NCBI RefSeq assembly: GCF_016907255.1
Contig: NZ_JAFBBQ010000001.1
Location: 372,001-436,000 of the forward strand
DNA from: Microbacterium keratanolyticum
GTDB taxonomy: Bacteria; Actinomycetota; Actinomycetes; Actinomycetales; Microbacteriaceae
Length of the DNA: 64,000 nt
Direction: 5' to 3'
Shown here: in pieces, positions 29,482 to 37,470 of the stretch
Numbering within the stretch: the stretch's first letter is position 1
How the letters are laid out: each line of letters opens with the position of its first letter
Translations under genes and position numbers: made by a program
The notes under the pieces: generated by a model
Told to the model about the DNA's origin: nothing
The model's database searches: none
What the model saw: the letters and a program-made list of their open reading frames with translations, nothing else

Positions 29482-29886
29482 ATGGACATCACACTGTTGC
29501 AACCATCAGGGCTCGTGATGAGTCCCGCATTCAGCCACGTCGCCATCGTTCCTCCCGGAGCGACGACGATCTATGTCGGCGGCCAGAACGGCGTCGACAG
29601 CTCGGGAGCGGTCGTCTCCGCGGATGTCGGGGAGCAGTCGGCCCGCGCGATCGACAATGCGGCGATCGCACTGTCGGCCGCAGGCGCCGGGCTCGAAGAT
29701 GTGATCAGCTGGACCGTCCTGCTGCACGCCGAGGCCGATCTTCGTGCTGCGTACGGTGCCGTCGCCGCGAAGCTGTCGCGCGAGGGCGCCCCACCGCTTG
29801 TCACTGCGGCGCTGGTCGCTGGGCTGGGTGTGCCGGGGGCGCTCGTCGAAGTGAGCGCCGTGGCTGCCGTGGTGCGCGCCGACTGA
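29482..29886 (+). CDS. RidA-family protein without the catalytic arginine
   Basis: A 134-residue YjgF/RidA-fold protein, usually a homotrimer. The family segments YVGGQNGVDSSG, AIDNAAIALSAAGAGLEDV and PGALVEVSAVAAV are present. RidA enamine deaminases need an Arg in the PARS-like segment; here the corresponding stretch reads GAPPLVTAALV with no Arg, so deaminase activity is doubtful and it belongs with the non-deaminase Rid groups. ATG at 29482, with CACAAT 6 nt upstream as a possible leaderless -10. Confidence 0.85.
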   Translation: MDITLLQPSGLVMSPAFSHVAIVPPGATTIYVGGQNGVDSSGAVVSADVGEQSARAIDNAAIALSAAGAGLEDVISWTVLLHAEADLRAAYGAVAAKLSREGAPPLVTAALVAGLGVPGALVEVSAVAAVVRAD

Positions 29887-29921
29887 TCTGCGCACCTTCC
29901 CGCGACACACACCGCGGTTGC

Positions 29922-29951
29922 TGATATATCAAAAGCCGCCTCCGGTATATT
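29922..29951 (+). promoter_or_regulatory. AT-rich control region of the AraC-family gene
   Basis: The perfect palindrome TGATATATCA (29922-29931) and a -10-like TATATT (29946-29951) lie 34-63 nt before the GTG. This stretch is far richer in A+T than its surroundings. The palindrome may be an operator, perhaps for the gene's own product. Confidence 0.45.
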
Positions 29952-29984
29952 TTCTCCGCAAGGGGGAGATCAAAGGAGAAAAGC

Positions 29985-30878
29985 GTGCCCGTGGATGAGG
30001 TCATCCAGGACTTTCGGCATCGTCGGTTCATGGAAGAGGGCGTGCGCACCGTCGGCGGCGACACAGGCATGCACGCCCGCGTCCGCCCCATCGGCACGAC
30101 GCTCCTGATTCACGCGACGGGCTCGCGCTCGGAATTCACGCGCAAGCCACTCGACCCCGGCATCGACCAGATCGACATCACGATGGTCGATCGCGGCGAG
30201 TACTCGTACCTCGATGACGGCCGCTGGCACCACGTGACGTCAGCCCTCATGATCGCGCCCAGTGGACTGCCCCACCGCGTGCAGTTCGACCGCGAGTGGG
30301 AGATGACTCTCCTCCGCGTACCCCGGGCGATGCTCCTCCCCTATGCGCCGATCATCCGCGACGAGATCCAGCTGTATCCGGAGCTCACCCTTTTCGAAGG
30401 CTCGGTCGGAACCTTCGCCCGGCAGCTCATCGTCGATGACCGCGCCGCGTCCGGCAGCGAAGCCACGGCCGTGGAACGGGTGATTCGCGAGATGGTCGGA
30501 ACACTCGTCCAGCAGCGTTACGGGCATGACAGCGGCGCCGGCGCGACCGTCTGGGATCGCGCGCTGTCCGCCATTCGCGCACGGGCCACCGATCCGAACC
30601 TCAGCCCCGAGCAGGTCGCGCGCGATGTCGGCTGCTCGCTGCGGCAGCTGCAGTCGATCCTCAGCCGCAACGATACCTCCGTCGCCGGAGAGATTCGCCG
30701 CGAGCGCACACGGTACGCACGGCAACTGCTCCGCGACAGCAACGCGGACAACCTCGGAATCGACGAGATCGCTCGTCGCTCGGGGTTCGGATCGAGTTCC
30801 ACGCTGCGGCGTGCACTTGGCACGCTGTATGAGCGCACCCCGCGGGAGATTCGGCAGCAGCCCGCAGGCGCCGACTGA
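29985..30878 (+). CDS. AraC-family transcriptional regulator
   Basis: A 297-residue regulator. The N-terminal 170 residues are an AraC-binding-like ligand domain (cupin type; DGRWHHVTSALMIAPSGLPH). The C-terminal 100 residues hold two helix-turn-helix motifs, ending in IDEIARRSGFGSSSTLRRAL and the typical TPREIRQ. GTG start at 29985 with AAAGGAG 8 nt upstream, a strong site. Its target is not evident; the RidA-like gene lies upstream and the CueP-like lipoprotein downstream on the same strand. Confidence 0.88.
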   Translation: MPVDEVIQDFRHRRFMEEGVRTVGGDTGMHARVRPIGTTLLIHATGSRSEFTRKPLDPGIDQIDITMVDRGEYSYLDDGRWHHVTSALMIAPSGLPHRVQFDREWEMTLLRVPRAMLLPYAPIIRDEIQLYPELTLFEGSVGTFARQLIVDDRAASGSEATAVERVIREMVGTLVQQRYGHDSGAGATVWDRALSAIRARATDPNLSPEQVARDVGCSLRQLQSILSRNDTSVAGEIRRERTRYARQLLRDSNADNLGIDEIARRSGFGSSSTLRRALGTLYERTPREIRQQPAGAD

Positions 30879-30906
30879 ATACTCACAGCCGCCTCATACC
30901 CGTACC

Positions 30907-30926
30907 CCGTACCGGTTAGGTACGGT
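30907..30926 (+). promoter_or_regulatory. palindromic operator on the -10 of the CueP-like gene
   Basis: CCGTACC-GGTTA-GGTACGG (30907-30925) is a 7-bp perfect inverted repeat with a 5-bp centre. It overlaps TACGGT (30921-30926), which ends 6 nt before the ATG and is the likely -10 of a leaderless promoter. Outer bases ACCC/GGGGT extend the symmetry. Placement fits a repressor or MerR-type copper regulator; the regulator is not in the window. Confidence 0.55.
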
Positions 30927-30932
30927 CGGGGT

Positions 30933-31556
30933 ATGAGATCTGCAGCCCGTCGCTCGGCCCTTCCCGCCCTCATCGCCACCGCCGCACTTCTGCTCGCCGG
31001 CTGCGCGGCTCCGAGCATCCAGCCGAAGACGCCGGATGCCACCGCACCGTCAACCGCGGCCGTGGAGCAGGTCGATGCCGCCGAGCTTCTGGCGCCTCTC
31101 GGCCTCGACGGACAAGATGCGCGCAGCGTGATCGACGCGCTGGAAGCGCTGCCGGTGGATGAGCGCCCCAGCGATCTGATCGCCTCCATCCGCACGGAGG
31201 AACTGCTGCTGAAGAGCGCCGACGGTCGCGAAGCATCCCTTCCGATGCCCGCCGACGTGTTCTACACCTCCGTCGCCCCTTACGTCACGCAGACGCACGA
31301 CTGCTTCTACCACAGCCTGACGACCTGTCGCGGAGAGCTCTCGAGCACTCCCCTCGCCGTGACGATCATCGCCGCTGACGGCACGGTCATCGTCGATGAG
31401 ACCGTCACGACCAACGACAACGGCTTCGCCGGGTTCTGGCTGCCGCGTGACCTCGATGCGACCATCACGATCACTCAAGACGGACGCACGGTCACCGCGC
31501 CACTGTCGACGACCGACGAGGATGCGACCTGCGTGACGACCCTGCAGCTCACATGA
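30933..31556 (+). CDS. CueP-family copper-binding lipoprotein
   Basis: A 207-residue exported lipoprotein: signal peptide with lipobox LLAGC (Cys24), a 30-residue Ala/Pro/Thr linker, then a CueP-like domain with the metal site THDCFYHSLTTCRGEL (Cys124, His127, Cys132) and the GFWLPRD end block. CueP in Salmonella binds copper in the periplasm and is induced by copper. The ATG at 30933 lies 6 nt from the -10. Its end overlaps the convergent DUF1304 gene by 8 nt. Copper binding is inferred from the family. Confidence 0.82.
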   Translation: MRSAARRSALPALIATAALLLAGCAAPSIQPKTPDATAPSTAAVEQVDAAELLAPLGLDGQDARSVIDALEALPVDERPSDLIASIRTEELLLKSADGREASLPMPADVFYTSVAPYVTQTHDCFYHSLTTCRGELSSTPLAVTIIAADGTVIVDETVTTNDNGFAGFWLPRDLDATITITQDGRTVTAPLSTTDEDATCVTTLQLT

Positions 31557-31938
31557 TCAGCGCGAGCACGAGCGCGCACACCGCGAGCAGCGGCAGCGTG
31601 CCCTGCACGGCGGCCGCACGCAGCATCCGCCCATCGGAGAGCACCAGCACGAGCGCTGCGGCGAGCATCATGCCCGTGCCCGCGAAGACCAGAGTGAGTC
31701 CCACCGTCGTCACGTTCGCGATCACGCAGACGATTCCCACGGCGACCGACACCGCGAGGAACAGGTTGTAGAAGCCCTGATTGAAGGCGAGCGCGCGCAT
31801 CGTCTGCGCATCGGCCTCGCTGCGCACTCCGAAGGTTCTTCGCGTCGAGGGGGCCGTCCAGCGCAACGACTCCAGCACGAAGATGTACACGTGCACGAGC
31901 GCGGCGGCGCCCGCAAAGATCATTCCTGCCCATAGCAT
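31549..31938 (-). CDS. DUF1304 membrane protein
   Basis: A 129-residue protein with four membrane helices. The family pattern AALVHVYIFVLESLRW, the Thr/Arg-rich loop and FNQGFYNLFLA are typical for DUF1304, a family of unknown role. ATG at 31938 is preferred because GGGGAGGAG lies 9 nt upstream; a GTG further upstream would place that site inside the gene. Confidence 0.85.
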   Translation of the reverse strand: MLWAGMIFAGAAALVHVYIFVLESLRWTAPSTRRTFGVRSEADAQTMRALAFNQGFYNLFLAVSVAVGIVCVIANVTTVGLTLVFAGTGMMLAAALVLVLSDGRMLRAAAVQGTLPLLAVCALVLALIM

Positions 31939-31978
31939 TCGACGATTCTCCTCCCCCACGCGCCCGGCGGGGAAGAGC

Positions 31979-32833
31979 TCAGACGAGGAAGAACGGCAGC
32001 AGGCCGGGATTGTGTGCGTGCACCAGCACCGCGAAGACGACCGCGTCGAACAGCAGATGCACCGTCACGACGTAGGCCAGGGAGCGCGTGCGCAGGAAGA
32101 TGTAGCCCTGCAGGAGGGCGAACGGGATGGTCAGCACAGGTCCCCATGCCCGGTAGCCGAGCTCCCAGAGGAAGGAGACGAAGACGATCGCCTGCAGGAT
32201 GTTCGCGGAGGCATGCGGCAGATGGCGTCGCAGCAGCGCGAACGCCGTGCAGATGAAGAACAGCTCGTCCCAGATGCCGACGGCCCCCACACCGACGAAC
32301 AGCCGCGCGATGAGCTCGGGCGAATCGACGACCGGCCAGTTCAGGTACACGCCGCTCGTGATGAAGTAGAACGGCAGGATCAGCCATCCGAGCACGAGCA
32401 CCGCGATGAGCCAGGTCCAGTGCAGACGCCCCCATCGTCCACCGCCGCGCCAGGGAAAGCTGATCGCGCGGTCACGGTAGACGAACCGCGACACGAGGTA
32501 CGGCACCGCCACCGCGCCGCCGAGCGCAAGCGTGAAGCGCAGCATCGCGAGGTTGTCGAGTTCGGCCGCCAAGGGCACCGAGCTCACGATCAGGAGCCCC
32601 AGAGCGATGAGCGAGAGATCGCGGGTGAGGCTCGGCTCCCCCGGGTTCGCAGAGAAGGCGGATGCGGCGCCGCGGCGCTCACTCCACGCGGCAGTGCCGA
32701 CGCCGATCGCCAGCAGCAGCCAGCCGAGCCACGGGGTCAGCAGCACGAAGAACGCAGGCGCTGCGAGGCATACGGCGAGCGCCGAGAGCAGCGCGGGCAG
32801 GCGCAGGGTCGTCACCTGCGGTGCGGCGATCAT
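31979..32833 (-). CDS. CPBP-family membrane protein with degenerate protease motifs
   Basis: A 284-residue protein with about eight membrane helices. It has the CPBP/Abi domain layout near the C-terminus, but the usual EExxxR is IWDELFFICTA (Asp-Glu, no Arg), the FxxxH position reads FVSFLWELGY without His, and only the last HLLFDA His-x3-Asp is conserved. It may be a non-catalytic relative of Rce1-type proteases. The ATG overlaps the trmB stop (ATGA). Confidence 0.75.
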   Translation of the reverse strand: MIAAPQVTTLRLPALLSALAVCLAAPAFFVLLTPWLGWLLLAIGVGTAAWSERRGAASAFSANPGEPSLTRDLSLIALGLLIVSSVPLAAELDNLAMLRFTLALGGAVAVPYLVSRFVYRDRAISFPWRGGGRWGRLHWTWLIAVLVLGWLILPFYFITSGVYLNWPVVDSPELIARLFVGVGAVGIWDELFFICTAFALLRRHLPHASANILQAIVFVSFLWELGYRAWGPVLTIPFALLQGYIFLRTRSLAYVVTVHLLFDAVVFAVLVHAHNPGLLPFFLV

Positions 32834-33555
32834 GCGCGCGGTGTACGCCGGTAGACGAGATCGCGGATCTCGCGCCCCTTGTTGATGCCTTTGCGCTCGA
32901 AGGCCGTCATGACGCGGCCGTCGAAGCGCTCTGCCCATTCGCCGTCGAAGGCGCGCTCGAACTCAGGAGCCCGGTCGAGGACATCCCGCATCTGCAGCGC
33001 ATAGTCCTCCCAGTCGGTCGCGAGGCGCAGCAGTCCGCCGTCTTCGATCGCTGCGCCTGCGGTGGCGCCGAAACCGTCACGCACCATGCGGCGCTTGTTG
33101 TGACGCACCTTGTGCCAGGGGTCGGGGAAGAAGACCCAGACCTCGCGAGCAGACGCCTCCGGCAGGTAGGTGCCGAGCACCTCGGGTGCGTTGGCTTCGA
33201 TGAGCCGCAGATTCTCGGCGCCGCCGCGCTCAGCGTCGAGCATCGTGCGAGCAAGCCCGGCACGGAAGACCTCCACCGCGAGGAAGTTCTCGGCGGGTCG
33301 CGCCGTGGCGGCCGCCACGATCGCGTGCCCCTGGCCTGTGCCCACCTCCACGATGAGCGGCGCCTCTCGCTGCCAGGCCGCCGCCACGTCGAGGCGCGCA
33401 TCCGGGTGCACCGAGGTCGACGCGATCGAGCGTGGAACGTCGATCATCATCCGCGGGGCGATCTCTGCGAAGGCGCGCTCCTGCGCGTCTGACATGCGTC
33501 CGCTGCGGCGAACGAAGGAGACGGGCTCGTCACGGAAGATGGGTGCTTCTGGCAT
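32830..33555 (-). CDS. trmB: tRNA (guanine-N7-)-methyltransferase
   Basis: A 241-residue SAM-dependent enzyme forming m7G46 in tRNA. SAM motif EVGTGQGHAIVAAA and the family hallmark VWVFFPDPWHKVRHNKRRMV are intact, as is the C-terminal TAFERKGINKGREIRDL. TAGCCT lies 6 nt before the ATG. The CPBP-type gene is translationally coupled downstream. Confidence 0.95.
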   Translation of the reverse strand: MPEAPIFRDEPVSFVRRSGRMSDAQERAFAEIAPRMMIDVPRSIASTSVHPDARLDVAAAWQREAPLIVEVGTGQGHAIVAAATARPAENFLAVEVFRAGLARTMLDAERGGAENLRLIEANAPEVLGTYLPEASAREVWVFFPDPWHKVRHNKRRMVRDGFGATAGAAIEDGGLLRLATDWEDYALQMRDVLDRAPEFERAFDGEWAERFDGRVMTAFERKGINKGREIRDLVYRRTPRA

Positions 33556-33561
33556 CCTTCC

Positions 33562-33567
33562 AGGCTA
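33562..33567 (-). promoter_or_regulatory. -10 box, leaderless promoter of trmB
   Basis: TAGCCT (minus strand), 6 nt before the ATG at 33555. Confidence 0.5.
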
Positions 33568-33608
33568 CCGGCGTCGCGTCCCCTTCGCGTGCCGCGAAAG
33601 ACGTGCCG

Positions 33609-34442
33609 CTAAGGAGCGGTGACGAAGTCGATGAGCTCTTCTACGCGGCCGAGCAGAGACGGTTCGAGGTCGCGGAAGGTGGTCACCCGGGAGAGAATGC
33701 GCTGCCACGCGTGGGCGATGTCGGCCTGCGTCTCGTGCGGCCAGCCGAATGCCTGGCAGATGCCGACCTTCCACTCCACGCTCCGCGGGATCTGCGGCCA
33801 CTGCCGGATCCCCATCGCTGCGGGCGTCACGCACTGCCAGACGTCCACGTAAGGGTGTCCGACGATGCGCAGATGTGCGCCATGCGGGCCGCGCATGATG
33901 GCATCGACGATCCGCGACTCCTTCGACCCCGGAACCAGGTGGTCGACGAGCACGCCATAGCGGCGCGTCGCGCTCGGAGGCTCATCACGCAGCAGATCCT
34001 CCAGCAGGTCGATGCCCTGCAGATACTCCACGACCACACCCTCGACCCGCAGGTCATGTCCCCAGACCTTCTCGACCAGTTCGGCGTCGTGTCGACCTTC
34101 GACGAGGATTCGACTCGGCAGGGCGGTGCGGGCGCGCTGGTCGGTGACGGCGAACGATCCGGATGCTGTGCGGGTGCGGCCCTGTGGGGCCGCCTTCGGC
34201 GTCACGAGCTTCACGGGCTCACCGTCGATCATGAAACCGCCGCCGAGTGGAAACAGACGTCGCTTGCCGACGCGGTCTTCCAGTTCGACGTAGCCGCCCT
34301 CGGTCTTCGTCACCGCACCGCAGAATCCGTCGATCGCGACCTCGACGACCAGATCGCGGGCCGCTGCGACCTCTCTGGCCAGCTTCGCACCACGCTGGCG
34401 CCATCCTTCGGCCAGCACATCGGATCCGTACCTGTCGTCCAT
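33609..34442 (-). CDS. DUF3097 protein with Toprim-like segment
   Basis: A 277-residue soluble protein of the actinobacteria-restricted DUF3097 family. An N-terminal small beta domain (FCGAVTKTEGGYVELEDRVG) is followed by ILVEGRHDAELVEKVWG and YGVLVDHLVPGSKESR, which recall the Glu and Asp motifs of Toprim domains, and a conserved VGHPYVDVWQCVTPAAMGI. The ATG at 34442 lies 7 nt after TAGGGT. Function is unknown; nucleic-acid action is a guess from the Toprim resemblance. Confidence 0.8.
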   Translation of the reverse strand: MDDRYGSDVLAEGWRQRGAKLAREVAAARDLVVEVAIDGFCGAVTKTEGGYVELEDRVGKRRLFPLGGGFMIDGEPVKLVTPKAAPQGRTRTASGSFAVTDQRARTALPSRILVEGRHDAELVEKVWGHDLRVEGVVVEYLQGIDLLEDLLRDEPPSATRRYGVLVDHLVPGSKESRIVDAIMRGPHGAHLRIVGHPYVDVWQCVTPAAMGIRQWPQIPRSVEWKVGICQAFGWPHETQADIAHAWQRILSRVTTFRDLEPSLLGRVEELIDFVTAP

Positions 34443-34449
34443 TCGATCC

Positions 34450-34455
34450 ACCCTA
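34450..34455 (-). promoter_or_regulatory. -10 box, leaderless promoter of the DUF3097 gene
   Basis: TAGGGT (minus strand), 7 nt before the ATG at 34442; this decides against longer upstream starts. Confidence 0.5.
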
Positions 34456-34551
34456 CGAGGGGGCGTTCCGCGCTCGGCGCAGCGACGCGGACGCACCCCT
34501 CGTTCGCTGTCAGCGACACGCAACAGCCTCCCCACGGCACGGGCGTATGAA

Positions 34552-34557
34552 TAGACT
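34552..34557 (+). promoter_or_regulatory. candidate -10 box of the TPM-domain gene
   Basis: TAGACT (plus), 39 nt before the ATG at 34597, leaving a leader that carries AAGGGAG. Confidence 0.45.
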
Positions 34558-34596
34558 CGTGCCAGGGGGCGCACGGCACCCATGAAGGGAGCAGGA

Positions 34597-36576
34597 ATGC
34601 GAGCGCGCTGGGGTGCTGGGGTCACCGGGTTCTTGCTTCTTGCCGCGGCAGTGGTGTGGGGTGCGGCGCCGGCCGTCGCGACTCCCCCGGTCTCCCTCTC
34701 CGCGGGTTTCGTGACCGACGCGGCCGATGTGCTCACCCCCGCCGATGAGTCGACGATCAACACGCGCCTCGAGGCGCTCAGCACCGACGATCGCATCGAT
34801 CTCTTCGTCGTGTTTGTCGACGAGTTCACCTCCCCCTCGGATCGCCAGCAGTGGGCGGATCAGGTCGCCGCCGACAACGGTCTCGGTGCGGCACAGTATC
34901 TCCTCGCCGTCGCCACCGAAGGCCGCCAGTACTACATCTCCGCCGATTCAAGCGGACCCGTGAGCGAGAGCCGACTGCTCGCGATCGAAGAGAGCATCAA
35001 GCCCGACCTGCGTGCCGAGAACTGGGCCGGTGCCGCCATGACCGCCGCCGAAGCGTTCTCCGCCGACGACGCCGGCTCCTCCGGCTGGGGCTTCATCCTC
35101 GTGATCGTCGTCATCGCCCTCGCCGTGATCCTCATCGTCTGGCTCGTATCGAGGTCGAAGAAAAAGCGGACGGCGGATGCGTCCGCGGCGGACGACCCTT
35201 ATGCGGGGGTCACCGACGAGCAGCTGACCACGCAGGCCGGTGCCGCGCTCGTGCAGGCAGATGACGCCATCACTTCCAGTCGAGAAGAGCTCGGCTTCGC
35301 CACCGCCCAGTTCGGAGAGAAGGTCACCGCGACCTTCGCGCAGGTCATCACGGACGCGAAGGCGAAGGTCGATGAAGCGTTCTCTCTCAAGCAGCAGCTC
35401 GACGATGAGATTCCCGACACCGACGAGCAGCGGCGCGCCTGGCACATCCAGATCATCACGCTCTGCGAGGAGGCCGACACGCTGCTCGACAGCAACGTCG
35501 AAGCCTTCGACGAGCTGCGTCAGCTGGAGCAGAACGCCGAGCAGGCTCTGCAGCGGGCGACGCAGACGCGCGCGGAGACCGCAGCCGCCGTCGCCGCGGC
35601 ACCAGACGCCCTCGCCCGACTCGCCCAGTCGTACGACGCCTCCGCGCTGAGCACGATCGCAGAGAACCCCGCACAGGCCGCCAGCAGGCTCGAACTCGCG
35701 GACGCGCATCTCGTCGAGGCATCCGCTCTTCTCACCGCAGGGAAGCGTGGCGAGGCCGCCTTCGCCATCCGCACGGCGGAAGAAGGTCTCGTACAGGCCC
35801 GACAACTGTGCGACGCAATCACGACGCTCGGCGCCGATCTCAGCGCAGCCGAGGAGCAGGCGCGGGTCCTCATGGCGGATCTCGAAGGAGACATCGCTGC
35901 GGCGGGCACCCTCCCAGACCCCTCCGGCCAGCTCGCGCAGACCGCCGCGGCCACCCGCGCGCAACTGGATGAGGCGCGGGCGAACCTCACCGGCTCGGCA
36001 CGTCGCCCCGCCGTGATCCTCGAGGCGCTCACCGCCGCCAATACGCGCATCGACGCGCTCACCGCACAGGTCCGGGACGCGCAGCAGCGCGCCGCACGCG
36101 CCAGCCAGATGCTCGCCCAGACCCTGCTGCAGGCGCAGGCGCAGGTCTCCGCAGCCAACGAGTTCATCATGACCCGCCGTGGCGCTGTGGGAGCCACCGC
36201 CCGCACACGTCTCGCCGAGGCGTCCGCGCAGCTCTCGCAGGCGCACAACCTGCAGCCCACCGACCCCGAGACCGCACTCCAGCACGCCGCGCGCGCCGAC
36301 TCCCTCGCACAGAACGCCATCGCGCTCGCCCAGCAGGACGTCAACGGCTACGGCGGCATGGGCGGCGGGTTCACCGGCGGTGGCGGCAGCGGCATCGGCG
36401 GTGACATCCTCGGCGGAATCATCGGCGGCATCCTCGCCAGCGGCGGTGGCCGCAGCTCGGGCTCCGGCTGGGGCGGTTCCTCGGGCGGCGGATGGCGCTC
36501 CAGCGGGGGCTCTCGTGGCTTCCGCCCGTCCAGCTTCGGCGGCTCCCGCGGCCGATCAGGCGGTGGTCGCTTCTAG
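34597..36576 (+). CDS. TPM-domain membrane protein with coiled-coil region and Gly/Ser tail
   Basis: A 659-residue protein. Signal peptide (residues 1 to about 28), extracytoplasmic TPM/YgcG/Psb32 domain (FVTDAADVLTPADESTINTR, to about 150), membrane helix (about 157-182, GFILVIVVIALAVILIVWLV), then a 400-residue cytoplasmic Ala/Gln/Glu-rich helical, coiled-coil-like region and a final 80 residues of Gly/Ser/Arg ending in SGGGRF. The ATG at 34597 has AAGGGAG 6 nt before it; an ATG at 34582 is an alternative. pspA follows 58 nt downstream, so both probably serve membrane-stress maintenance; that role is inference. Confidence 0.85.
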   Translation: MRARWGAGVTGFLLLAAAVVWGAAPAVATPPVSLSAGFVTDAADVLTPADESTINTRLEALSTDDRIDLFVVFVDEFTSPSDRQQWADQVAADNGLGAAQYLLAVATEGRQYYISADSSGPVSESRLLAIEESIKPDLRAENWAGAAMTAAEAFSADDAGSSGWGFILVIVVIALAVILIVWLVSRSKKKRTADASAADDPYAGVTDEQLTTQAGAALVQADDAITSSREELGFATAQFGEKVTATFAQVITDAKAKVDEAFSLKQQLDDEIPDTDEQRRAWHIQIITLCEEADTLLDSNVEAFDELRQLEQNAEQALQRATQTRAETAAAVAAAPDALARLAQSYDASALSTIAENPAQAASRLELADAHLVEASALLTAGKRGEAAFAIRTAEEGLVQARQLCDAITTLGADLSAAEEQARVLMADLEGDIAAAGTLPDPSGQLAQTAAATRAQLDEARANLTGSARRPAVILEALTAANTRIDALTAQVRDAQQRAARASQMLAQTLLQAQAQVSAANEFIMTRRGAVGATARTRLAEASAQLSQAHNLQPTDPETALQHAARADSLAQNAIALAQQDVNGYGGMGGGFTGGGGSGIGGDILGGIIGGILASGGGRSSGSGWGGSSGGGWRSSGGSRGFRPSSFGGSRGRSGGGRF

Positions 36577-36634
36577 CCGCCGCATCCGCCCTCCGCTTCA
36601 GACCACGAATCCTGTCCCAGTGAAAGGTAATGCA

Positions 36635-37375
36635 ATGACCAAGCAGTCCATCTTCGGGCGCATCTCCACCCTCGTCCGCGCGAACATCAACTCGCTTCTC
36701 GACTCTGCAGAAGACCCGCAGAAGATGATCGACCAGCTCGTTCGCGACTACACCAACAACATCGCGGATGCCGAGTCGGCCATCGCCGAGACCATCGGCA
36801 ACCTGCGTCTGCTCGAGCGCGACCACGAGGAAGACGTCCAGTCGGCGAATGAGTGGGGCAACAAGGCCCTGGCCGCGAGCCGCAAGGCCGACGAGCTCCG
36901 CAGCGGCGGCCACACGGCCGACGCCGACAAGTTCGACAGCCTCGCCAAGGTCGCTCTGCAGCGTCAGATCAGCTCCGAGCGCGAAGCCCGTGCCGCAGAG
37001 CCGCAGATCGCCGCTCAGACGGAGATCGTCGAGAAGCTCAAGTCCGGCCTGAACGGCATGAAGGACAAGCTCGGCGAGCTCAAGAACAAGCGCAGCGAGC
37101 TCCTCGCCCGCGCAAAGGTCGCAGAGGCGCAGACGAAGGTCCAGGACGCCGTCTCGTCGATCAACGTTCTCGACCCCACGAGCGAGCTGGGTCGTTTCGA
37201 GGACAAGATCCGTCGCCAGGAGGCCATCGCCCAGGGCAAGGCAGAGATCGCCGCGTCCTCGCTCGACGCACAGTTCGAGAGCCTCGAAGACCTCGGCGAG
37301 CTCACCGAGGTCGAGGCGCGTCTTGCCGAGCTCAAGTCGGGCGGCGCATCACGCCCGGCGCTCGAATCGCAGTAA
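36635..37375 (+). CDS. pspA: PspA/IM30 family protein
   Basis: A 246-residue peripheral membrane protein predicted almost entirely as helix and coiled coil. The start MTKQSIFGRISTLVRANINS and LLDSAEDPQKMIDQ is the family signature. PspA/IM30/Vipp1 proteins assemble on damaged membranes and stabilise them (ESCRT-III-like). ATG at 36635 with GAAAGG upstream. It follows the TPM protein and ends at a strong terminator. Confidence 0.93.
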   Translation: MTKQSIFGRISTLVRANINSLLDSAEDPQKMIDQLVRDYTNNIADAESAIAETIGNLRLLERDHEEDVQSANEWGNKALAASRKADELRSGGHTADADKFDSLAKVALQRQISSEREARAAEPQIAAQTEIVEKLKSGLNGMKDKLGELKNKRSELLARAKVAEAQTKVQDAVSSINVLDPTSELGRFEDKIRRQEAIAQGKAEIAASSLDAQFESLEDLGELTEVEARLAELKSGGASRPALESQ

Positions 37376-37383
37376 GCCGAGCG

Positions 37384-37419
37384 GGCGGATGCCACGGCCC
37401 ACATGCCGTGGCATCCGCC
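37384..37419 (+). terminator. terminator after pspA
   Basis: A 15-bp perfect stem (GGCGGATGCCACGGC and complement) with a 6-nt loop, 9 nt after the stop. The arms carry the GCGGATGC octamer that recurs through the window. Confidence 0.8.
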
Positions 37420-37441
37420 ATCGACACGACTCCCCCCGCAG

Positions 37442-37447
37442 TACCCT
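37442..37447 (+). promoter_or_regulatory. candidate -10 box of the arginase-family gene
   Basis: TACCCT (plus), 23 nt before the ATG at 37471; the short leader contains GGAGG. Confidence 0.45.
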
Positions 37448-37470
37448 CCCTACATCCTCAGGAGGTTCGG

